Source: Candidatus Bruticola papionis
Lineage (GTDB): Bacteria; Vulcanimicrobiota; Xenobia; Xenobiales; Xenobiaceae
Length of the DNA stretch: 20,208 nt
Direction of reading: 5' to 3'
NCBI GenBank assembly: GCA_002407045.1
Contig: DHKB01000039.1
Coordinates: 50,556-70,763, forward strand
Shown one piece after another: positions 7,388-14,166 of this stretch. The number at the start of each line of letters is the position of its first letter. The first letter of the stretch is position 1. The notes under the pieces are model-generated. The model did no database searches. It was given only the letters and a program-made list of their open reading frames with translations, and had not been told where the DNA came from. Both the position numbers and the translations under genes were made by a program.

Positions 7388-8389
7388 TTACTTTTTCAAA
7401 GCTTCGGCTACAGAAACAGCTACGGCTACGGTGGCGCCAACCATGGGGTTGTTGCCCATACCGAGGAAGCCCATCATTTCAACGTGGGCGGGCACGGAGC
7501 TGGAGCCGGCGAACTGAGCATCGGAGTGCATACGGCCCATAGTGTCGGTCATACCGTAAGAGGCAGGGCCGGCAGCCATGTTGTCGGGGTGTAAAGTACG
7601 GCCAGTACCACCACCGGAAGCTACGGAGAAGTATTTCTTACCTTGCTCAATGCACTCTTTTTTGTAAGTGCCGGCTACGGGGTGCTGGAAGCGGGTAGGG
7701 TTGGTGGAGTTTCCGGTAATGGAAACGTCTACGCCCTCTAAGTGCATGATAGCTACGCCTTCGCGAACGTCGTCAGCGCCGAAGCAGCGGACTTTGGAGC
7801 GCTCGCCCTTGGAATAGGCGATCTCTCTAACTACTTCGATTTTACCAGTGAAGTAGTCAAATTTGGTTTGCACATAGGTGAAGCCGTTGATACGGGAGAT
7901 GATCTGGGCGGCGTCTTTGCCTAAGCCATTCAAGATAACGCGCAAAGGAGTTTTGCGGGCCTTGTTGGCGTTGTTGACGATACCGATGGCGCCTTCGGCG
8001 GCAGCGAAGGATTCGTGGCCGGCCAAGAAAGCGAAGCATTTAGTGTCGTCGCTCAAAAGCATGGCACCTAAGTTGCCGTGACCGAGACCGACTTTGCGAT
8101 CGTCAGCTACGGAACCGGGAATGCAGAAAGCTTGTAAGCCTACGCCAATTAAGCGAGCGGCTTCAGCGGCGTCTTTGGCACCTTTTTTGAGGGCAATGGC
8201 GGCGCCTACAGTGTAGGCCCAGCAAGCATTGTCAAAAGCGATAGGCTGAACTTTGCGGACGACATCGTAAGGGGCGATGCCATGCTCATCGCAAATAGCC
8301 TTGGCTTCTTCAATGCTGGAAATACCGTACTCGGCGAGCACAGCGTTGATTTTATCAATACGGCGTTCGTAACTTTCAAATAATGACAT
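7388..8389 (-). CDS. GGGtGRT family protein
   Basis: The product is 333 aa and carries the family-naming motif GGGTGRT at residues 259-265, followed by L-H-P-D-N. This identifies the GGGtGRT family (as I recall, Pfam PF14057). Other conserved-looking blocks are G-L-G-H-G-N-L-G-A-M (about 101-110), the N-S-T-N-P-T-R-F-Q-H-P block (about 217-227) and a Gly/Met-rich C-terminus. No signal peptide or membrane helix is seen, so it is cytoplasmic. The biochemical function is unknown to me. The gene starts 12 nt after the scaffold gene, whose stop codon overlaps the SD (TAGGGAG), so the two are very likely translationally coupled. The pairing suggests a role in Fe-S or other metal cofactor chemistry, which is inference. 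Confidence 0.9.
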   Translation of the reverse strand: MSLFESYERRIDKINAVLAEYGISSIEEAKAICDEHGIAPYDVVRKVQPIAFDNACWAYTVGAAIALKKGAKDAAEAARLIGVGLQAFCIPGSVADDRKVGLGHGNLGAMLLSDDTKCFAFLAGHESFAAAEGAIGIVNNANKARKTPLRVILNGLGKDAAQIISRINGFTYVQTKFDYFTGKIEVVREIAYSKGERSKVRCFGADDVREGVAIMHLEGVDVSITGNSTNPTRFQHPVAGTYKKECIEQGKKYFSVASGGGTGRTLHPDNMAAGPASYGMTDTMGRMHSDAQFAGSSSVPAHVEMMGFLGMGNNPMVGATVAVAVSVAEALKK

Positions 8390-8401
8390 TGCGCTATCTC
8401 C

Positions 8402-9094
8402 CTATTCCTGACGAGGATCGACGAATTTGACACCGTCGGCGAAGCGGCCGTAAGTGCCGGTGGCATCCTTCATGGCCTGGGCGGGCTCTACACCCTTCTT
8501 GATAGCGGCCATCATCTTGCCGATGTTGACGAACTCATAACCAATAATGAGATTGTCAGCGTCGAGAGCAATACGAGTGACATAGCCTTCAGCCATCTCT
8601 AAGTAGCGAGCGCCCTTAGCTTTGGTGCCATACATGGTACCGAGCTGGCTGCGCAAAGCTTTGCCCAAGTCTTCGAGACCGGCGCCGATAGGAAGACCAT
8701 CTTCGGAGAAAGCGGTCTGGCTGCGGCCGTAAACGATCTGGAGGAAGAGTTCGCGCATAGCTACGTTAATAGCGTCGCATACTAAGTCGGTGTTGAGAGC
8801 TTCTAAAATAGTTTTGCCGGGTAAAATTTCGGCAGCCATAGCGGCAGAGTGGGTCATACCACTGCAACCGACAGTTTCAATTAAAGCTTCTTCGATAATG
8901 CCATTTTTGACATTAAGAGTGAGTTTGCAAGCACCCTGTTGGGGAGCGCAGCGGCCTACACCATGAGTTAAACCGCTAATTTCGCTTATCTCTTTGACCT
9001 GTACCCATTTGCCCTCTTCGGGGATAGGGGCCGGACCATGATATGCGCCCTTAGCGATAGGACACATGTGAGACACTTCTGCTGAGTAAATCAT
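8402..9094 (-). CDS. IscU/NifU-like iron-sulfur cluster assembly scaffold
   Basis: The product is 230 aa. The start at 9094 follows an SD AAGGAGT (9101-9107, - strand) at 6-nt spacing; a further in-frame ATG at 9124 has no SD. The core resembles IscU: C56 followed by a beta-strand and G-I-I-E-E-A, then V-G-C-S-G-M-T-H-S-A (C77) and P-G-K-T-I-L-E-A-L, which match the second-cysteine block and following helix of IscU (G-C-G-S-A...K-G-K-S). The His-Cys pair holding the third IscU ligand is not evident; other cysteines are C11, C49 and C96. The C-terminal ~100 residues extend beyond a minimal IscU. It is the first gene of a two-gene operon with the GGGtGRT protein. The likely role is building or delivering a cluster to that partner, which is inferred from pairing. 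Confidence 0.82.
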   Translation of the reverse strand: MIYSAEVSHMCPIAKGAYHGPAPIPEEGKWVQVKEISEISGLTHGVGRCAPQQGACKLTLNVKNGIIEEALIETVGCSGMTHSAAMAAEILPGKTILEALNTDLVCDAINVAMRELFLQIVYGRSQTAFSEDGLPIGAGLEDLGKALRSQLGTMYGTKAKGARYLEMAEGYVTRIALDADNLIIGYEFVNIGKMMAAIKKGVEPAQAMKDATGTYGRFADGVKFVDPRQE

Positions 9095-9203
9095 AGAATT
9101 ACTCCTTAACTGAAAGAATAGCAAATTACAGCTTCGTCTGCTTCTGCGGAAAAGCGCCTAAGCCCTTCTCCCAATATTTCTGCCTTTCACGAACGTTTAT
9201 CTA

Positions 9204-9232
9204 TATATATAGTGGGCAGATGTCCGCTAAAA
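9204..9232 (-). promoter_or_regulatory. Candidate promoter and 20-bp palindromic operator of the Fe-S operon
   Basis: The palindrome TAGTGGGCAGATGTCCGCTA (9210-9229) matches its own reverse complement at 14 of 20 positions. On the - strand it fills the gap between a poor -35 (TTTTAG, 9232-9227) and a -10-like TATATA (9209-9204). A dyad in the spacer of a weak promoter suits a regulator binding site of either sign. The regulator is unknown. Confidence 0.4.
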
Positions 9233-9279
9233 GTATATTTTTTTTACGTTATTTTAAAATAATGGTTAACTTATAACCG

Positions 9280-9308
9280 TTGACTGACTATTTAATTACC
9301 GCTATATT
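9280..9308 (+). promoter_or_regulatory. Sigma-70-type promoter of the efflux operon
   Basis: TTGACT (9280-9285) and TATATT (9303-9308) are separated by 17 bp, with matches of 5/6 and 5/6. The expected start is near 9315, about 130 nt before the first gene. The -35 is embedded in the first copy of the direct repeat described for this intergenic region (9095-9446), which otherwise holds no gene. A second possible -10, TATAAT, lies at 9350-9355 but has no well-spaced -35. Confidence 0.6.
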
Positions 9309-9349
9309 TAACCCTGTATCTTTGTAATATTGACTGATTGTTCAATTGA
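9280..9349 (+). promoter_or_regulatory. Paired direct repeats, probable TetR operator
   Basis: TTGACTGACTATTTAATTA (9280-9298) and TTGACTGATTGTTCAATTG (9330-9348) agree at 15 of 19 positions, and all four differences are transitions. Their starts are 50 bp apart, close to five helical turns. The first covers the -35, and the second lies just after the expected transcript start. The second also contains an inverted repeat, CTGATT (9334-9339) with AATCAG (9353-9358). The operon ends with a TetR gene, the obvious candidate to bind here. Confidence 0.5.
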
Positions 9350-9408
9350 TATAATCAGCAGTGCGGATTGTAAACCGTATTTTATAGATCAATTTTATAT
9401 CTTCAGCT

Positions 9409-9449
9409 AGGAGAGATATTTTCTGTTCCTTACAAGAACGGAAATAATG
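9409..9449 (+). promoter_or_regulatory. SD, hairpin and start codon of the adaptor gene
   Basis: The SD AGGAGAG (9409-9415) lies 31 nt before the ATG at 9447, too far for normal initiation. An 8-bp hairpin (9421-9428 with 9436-9443, one G-U pair, 7-nt loop) fills the gap. Folding it leaves only 5 + 3 unpaired nt between SD and ATG, an ideal spacing. It may be a structure-dependent initiation site. Alternatives are an in-frame CTG at 9423 or the ATG at 9456, both less convincing. Confidence 0.45.
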
Positions 9450-10913
9450 GGACTGATGAATAACAAATACTCAAATTTGCGTGTTCCTGTCGGCATGGTT
9501 TTGGTGGCAGCTACTCTACTTGGCGGAGCCGTAGGCTGCACTCAAGGTAATTCCGGCGAAGAAAAAAAAGATGTAGCCGTTACTGAAGTTAAAGCCAGCA
9601 ATGTGGAATTGGCTACTTCCCAAATGGGCAGCATTATGGAAGAAACCACTATTACTGGTCACTTAAATGCTATCAGCAAGGCTGATATAGTTAGTCGTGT
9701 AGCTGGCAGAGTAGTGGGAATTTATGCTCGCGAAGGTGATTCTGTCCGCAAGGGGCAGCTTTTAGTTCAGTTAGACGATACCGTACAGAAAAACACGGTC
9801 AACTCTGCTAAAGCTAGCCTGGCTCAGGCGCAAGCTGGACTCAATCAAGCTTTAGCCAATTACAATTCCGCTCAGACCAGAGTAGGCCAGGCCCAAGAAA
9901 GTATGGGCATGACCGATGTTTCTTCTGCTTTGGAAGTTCAAAAGGCGCATCAGGGAGTTATTCAGGCTCAATCCGCTTTAGCCAGTGCTCAAGCTAACTA
10001 CGACGATGCTTTATTAAATATGCACCGTCAGCAGGATCTTTACGCTAAAGATGCCGTTTCCAGCTACGCTCGCGAGCAAGCTGAATTGCGTGAGCGCACT
10101 TCTTTCCAACAGCTTAATACTGCTAAGAGCGCTCTCAAAGCTGCCAAAGAAAGTTTGCATATTGCTAAAACTGCTCAGCGCCAAGTCAATATTTTGAATG
10201 CTGACGTTAAAAATAGTAAAGATGCTGTGGCTCAAGCTAAAGCTGCCGTAGAGCAAGCTAGAGCTACCGTGCAAGCGGCTCAAGCTGCTTACAATTCTGC
10301 CGTTACCAACTTGGAAGATATGGCCATTAAATCTCCTATCGATGGTGTTGTCACTAAACGCGATGTTGAAATTGGCTCCTTTGCCAAAGATGGCGGCAGT
10401 GCTGTATTTAGCGTAGTTGACAATAAAGATTTAGAAATGATCAGCTCTTTAGATGAAAAGTTCGCTCCTGCCGTTAAAGCTGGTAGCCATCTAACTCTGA
10501 AGACTTCCATTGTTGATAATGTTCCCGCTACTGTAGTCGACGTTATTCCTTCTTCCGATCCTACCAGCCACACTATTAAGGTTCGTCTCAACATTAAAAA
10601 TGAAAGCGGAGCCCTTTTGGATGGAACTTATGCTGAAGCCAACATGCCAGTTCAGGAACTTAAGGGCGTGATTGTTCCCCGTACGGCTGTTAATATTGCC
10701 GTAGGTTCTGTCTTTGTGATGGCTTTTGAAGGTAGTGGTGATGAAGGTACGGCTAAAAAATACCCGGTCAAGATGGTTTATAGCAACGGTAAAGAGGCTT
10801 TAATAACCGGTATCAATGCTGGTGTGAGAGTGGTTACTTCCGGCGCTTTGGATATTCTTGACGGACAGTCACTCAAAATCGCTGCTTCTGATAAAGCAGA
10901 GGGGAATGAGTAA
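9447..10913 (+). CDS. RND efflux periplasmic adaptor (membrane fusion lipoprotein)
   Basis: The product is 488 aa. The lipoprotein signal ends in G-A-V-G-C, giving lipidation at C31. The first lipoyl half-motif (about 79-112, G-R-V-V-G-I...G-D-x-V-x-K-G-Q-L-L-V-x-L-D) is separated from the second (about 292-325, I-K-S-P-x-D-G-V-V) by about 178 residues of Ala/Gln-rich helical hairpin. Beta-barrel and membrane-proximal domains follow to the C-terminus. Such adaptors bridge an inner-membrane RND pump and an outer-membrane channel. The hairpin is longer than I recall for AcrA or MexA, nearer EmrA/HlyD-like adaptors. It is the first gene of the operon, 2 nt from the pump gene. The start is uncertain by a few codons because of the leader structure. 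Confidence 0.88.
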   Translation: MGLMNNKYSNLRVPVGMVLVAATLLGGAVGCTQGNSGEEKKDVAVTEVKASNVELATSQMGSIMEETTITGHLNAISKADIVSRVAGRVVGIYAREGDSVRKGQLLVQLDDTVQKNTVNSAKASLAQAQAGLNQALANYNSAQTRVGQAQESMGMTDVSSALEVQKAHQGVIQAQSALASAQANYDDALLNMHRQQDLYAKDAVSSYAREQAELRERTSFQQLNTAKSALKAAKESLHIAKTAQRQVNILNADVKNSKDAVAQAKAAVEQARATVQAAQAAYNSAVTNLEDMAIKSPIDGVVTKRDVEIGSFAKDGGSAVFSVVDNKDLEMISSLDEKFAPAVKAGSHLTLKTSIVDNVPATVVDVIPSSDPTSHTIKVRLNIKNESGALLDGTYAEANMPVQELKGVIVPRTAVNIAVGSVFVMAFEGSGDEGTAKKYPVKMVYSNGKEALITGINAGVRVVTSGALDILDGQSLKIAASDKAEGNE

Positions 10914-10915
10914 CC

Positions 10916-13900
10916 TTGAGTATTTGGGATTTTTGTATTAAGAGGCCTGTCTTTACGACAGTGCTGGTTATATCGCTAATTATGGTCGGCCTTATGGGCT
11001 ACAGCCGCATGGGCGTAGACTTGATGCCCGACTTCGACATTCCTGTGGTCAGTGTTACTACTACTTACGTAGGTGCTGACCCTGAAGTTATCGACCAAGA
11101 CGTCACCAATATTATTGAAGAACAAGTTGGTACTATCGAAGGTATCAAGAGCATTAAAAGTAGCTCCTACGAAGGCTATTCCGCTGTCGTTATTGAGTTC
11201 GAATTGGATCGCGATATCGATGTAGCTACTCAGGAAGTGCGCGATAAGGTATCCAAAGCCGAACAAGACTTGCCTACCTCTATCGATAAGCCTTTGGTAC
11301 AGAAGATCGACCCCGACTCTTCGCCTATTATTTACCTCACTTTGGCTGGCGATATTCCCTACCAGCGCCTTTCCCAGTTGGCTGACGATGTATTACAAGA
11401 TCAAATTCAAAATATCAGCGGCGTGGGTAGTGTAGAACTTTACGGTTTCCGCGAGCGCAATATCCGTATTTGGCTTGAAGCTGGCAAAATGGAAAAATAT
11501 AGCATTTCTCCTGCAGAAGTGCTCGGTGCTTTAGGTTCATGGCACGTAGAATTGCCCGGTGGCCGTTTGGAAACCGATAAGCGCGAATCTACTATCAAAA
11601 TGGAAGGTGAGTACACTAGCGTTGAAGAGCTGGAGACGATGACTCTGGCTTGGCGCAACGGTGCTCCTGTGCGTTTAAAAGATGTGGCTCGCGTTGAAGA
11701 TGGTGAAGACGATATTCGCAGCTATTCCCGCGAAAATGGTCAAGCTTGTGTAACTTTAGCCGTTGTAAAACAAACTGGTTCCAATACTGTAGGTATTGCT
11801 CAAGCTGTGCGCGACAAGTTGCCTGAATTGCGCGAGCTTTTGCCTAGCAGTGTCAGACTGGATGTTTCTTACGATACTTCAACCTTTATTAAAGACTCCG
11901 TACAAGGTGTAGGTGACGACTTACTTTTGGGTGGTATCTTTACCGCTATCGTAATTTACCTCTTCCTGCGCCACATTAAGATGACGCTCATTAGTTTGAT
12001 CTCCATCCCGACTTCACTTCTGGGCGCTTTTGGGTTCATGTACTTCATGAACTTTACCATTAACCAGATTACTATGTTGGCTATGTCACTAGCTGTAGGT
12101 CTGGTAATTGATGACACCATTGTAGTTTTAGAGAACATCTTCCGTATGATGGAGGAGGGCTCTGCCGATGGTAAAGAAGCTGCTAGTAAGGGTACTGGTG
12201 AAGTAGCTTTTGCTGTATTAGCTGCTACTATGACTATTGCCGCTATCTTCTTGCCTGTAGCTTTTATGGGTGGTATTATCGGCCGAGTTTTCTATCAATT
12301 CGGTATCAGTGTAGGTATCGCTATTACCCTTTCTTACTGCGTATCTGTAACACTAACGCCAATGCTTTGCGGTCGTTGGTTAAAGCCAGAAAAACACGAC
12401 AACTTCTTTACTAATGCTGTGGGCTCTTTCCTGAGCTGGATGGACCACACTTACAGATCTTGGCTTACCGTAGTTTTGCGTAACCGCTTTACTCGCGTTA
12501 TGACCATTGTTATCGCTTTCGCTTGTTTCGGCTTCGGTCTTTTCTTAGCCAGTTTCGTTGGTGAAGAATTCTCTCCCAATGCCGACCGCAGCGCTTTTAT
12601 TGTTAGTGTAAAGACCCCTATTGGTACTTCCCTAACTTTAACTGACGAACGTTGTAAAGCTATTACCGCTATTGCCAATACCCATCCTGAAGTTATTAAA
12701 ACTATGGAAACTATTGGTGATACCCAAACTAGTCAGGTCAATAAAGCTACTATTATTGTAGAGCTTAAGCCTCGCAAAGAACGTGAAAAATCTCAGCAAC
12801 AAATTATGGACGAAATGCGTGCTGAGTTTGAAAAGCTCGCTGGCGTAACGGCCATCCCTGCTCACATTCCTACTATGGGCGGTGGTTCTACACAGTACGA
12901 CTTGCAATATGCTTTACAAGGCGCCGATCTTGACACCTTGGAAGAAATTACTGGTAAAATTACCCGTCTAATGCAGACCAATAAAAACCTCTGCGACATT
13001 GACGACGACTTAGAACTTATTCAGCCTCAGGTTTCCGTCTTCCCTAAACGTAATAGTGCTGCTGACGTAGGCTTAACTACTAGCGATATTACCACCGCTT
13101 TGCAAACTATGATGAGCGGTGTCGATGCAGCCAAATTTAAGATTGGTAGTAAACGTTACGATGTGCGTGTCAAGGCTGAAGATAGTTTCCGCGAAGATGC
13201 TGAGTCTATCCGCAATATCCTTTTGCGCACTCCTTCGGGCAAGAATGTTTATATGCGCAGTGTGGCTGATGTAGTTGAAGGCTTGGGCCCCAATTGTATT
13301 AGTCGTTACGACCGTATGCGTTCTGTAACCATTACTTGTAACGTAGTAGCCAACTCTATTACTACTGGTCAAGCTTCCGAATGGTTTGAAAAAGAAGTTG
13401 GCCAGATCTTACAAAACTATCCTGGCTATAAGATTACCGCTACCGGTATGACTCAAAACCAAAAAGAGTCTATGCAATACATGATGTTTGCTCTTATGAG
13501 CTCTATTGTAATTGTATACTTGGTATTGGCTGCTCAGTTTGAATCATTTATCCACCCCTTCACTATCATGATGACCTTGCCTCTGGCTTTGGTCGGCGTA
13601 TTCTTAGCTCTCTTCCTCTGCCATGAGAACTTAAGTATCTTCGCTTTGATTGGTATCATCATGTTGGTAGGTATCGTAACCCGTAACGGTATCTTGTTGG
13701 TAGAATTTGCCAACCAATTGCGTGAAGAAGAAGGACTCGATCCGCACTACGCTATGCTTAAGGCCGGCCCTCTGCGCTTACGTCCTATTCTCATGACCGC
13801 CGCTTCCTCTATTATCGGTGTATTGCCCGTCGCCTTAGGTATGTCCGAAGGTGGCGAAGTACGTTCCGCTATGGGTGTAGCCGTTATCGGTGGTTTGCTC

Positions 13901-14164
13901 ACTTCTACTTTCTTGACGCTCTTCGTAGTACCGACCGCTTATATTACCTTCGATGGTACTATGGCCAGAATTATCGGTATTTTGCGTAAGATGGGCTTCA
14001 AATTCGAAGATGACAACACCCCCAATGGCACTTCTGGCAAGGCGTCCTCGTCTAACCAAAAGTCTGGTGTGGATTTAAGTAAGCCTGGTATGCCTAGCAA
14101 AGGTGTTGAAGATATTCGACATGGCAAAGTGATCGCCGATTCTAATGACAAGGAGGCTCGCTAA
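10916..14164 (+). CDS. RND multidrug efflux pump (AcrB/HAE1 type)
   Basis: The product is 1082 aa, a normal length for the family. The start is TTG at 10916, preceded by a GAGGGG-type SD; the next residues (I-W-D-F-x-I-K-R-P-V-F) match the usual HAE1 N-terminus. The layout is canonical: TM1, periplasmic porter loop, TM2-6, TM7, second periplasmic loop, TM8-12. The TM4 proton-relay pair is present as D399-D400 in G-L-V-I-D-D-T-I-V-V-L-E-N. The TM10 position that is Lys in AcrB is Arg here (R923 in T-R-N-G-I-L-L-V-E-F). About 55 residues of polar, probably disordered cytoplasmic tail follow the last helix. It exports substrates by proton antiport through the adjacent adaptor and channel. The substrate is not predictable, though motifs favour organic compounds over metal ions. 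Confidence 0.93.
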   Translation: MSIWDFCIKRPVFTTVLVISLIMVGLMGYSRMGVDLMPDFDIPVVSVTTTYVGADPEVIDQDVTNIIEEQVGTIEGIKSIKSSSYEGYSAVVIEFELDRDIDVATQEVRDKVSKAEQDLPTSIDKPLVQKIDPDSSPIIYLTLAGDIPYQRLSQLADDVLQDQIQNISGVGSVELYGFRERNIRIWLEAGKMEKYSISPAEVLGALGSWHVELPGGRLETDKRESTIKMEGEYTSVEELETMTLAWRNGAPVRLKDVARVEDGEDDIRSYSRENGQACVTLAVVKQTGSNTVGIAQAVRDKLPELRELLPSSVRLDVSYDTSTFIKDSVQGVGDDLLLGGIFTAIVIYLFLRHIKMTLISLISIPTSLLGAFGFMYFMNFTINQITMLAMSLAVGLVIDDTIVVLENIFRMMEEGSADGKEAASKGTGEVAFAVLAATMTIAAIFLPVAFMGGIIGRVFYQFGISVGIAITLSYCVSVTLTPMLCGRWLKPEKHDNFFTNAVGSFLSWMDHTYRSWLTVVLRNRFTRVMTIVIAFACFGFGLFLASFVGEEFSPNADRSAFIVSVKTPIGTSLTLTDERCKAITAIANTHPEVIKTMETIGDTQTSQVNKATIIVELKPRKEREKSQQQIMDEMRAEFEKLAGVTAIPAHIPTMGGGSTQYDLQYALQGADLDTLEEITGKITRLMQTNKNLCDIDDDLELIQPQVSVFPKRNSAADVGLTTSDITTALQTMMSGVDAAKFKIGSKRYDVRVKAEDSFREDAESIRNILLRTPSGKNVYMRSVADVVEGLGPNCISRYDRMRSVTITCNVVANSITTGQASEWFEKEVGQILQNYPGYKITATGMTQNQKESMQYMMFALMSSIVIVYLVLAAQFESFIHPFTIMMTLPLALVGVFLALFLCHENLSIFALIGIIMLVGIVTRNGILLVEFANQLREEEGLDPHYAMLKAGPLRLRPILMTAASSIIGVLPVALGMSEGGEVRSAMGVAVIGGLLTSTFLTLFVVPTAYITFDGTMARIIGILRKMGFKFEDDNTPNGTSGKASSSNQKSGVDLSKPGMPSKGVEDIRHGKVIADSNDKEAR

Positions 14165-14166
14165 TC

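Noticed and set aside
9095..9124. Upstream in-frame ATG for the Fe-S scaffold gene
   Set aside because: The ATG at 9094 has SD AAGGAGT at 6-nt spacing; the upstream one has none, and the SD itself would lie inside the coding region.
9423..9425. CTG as the real start of the efflux adaptor
   Set aside because: It is in frame and well spaced from the SD, but CTG starts are rare and the hairpin gives an alternative explanation; kept only as an alternative.
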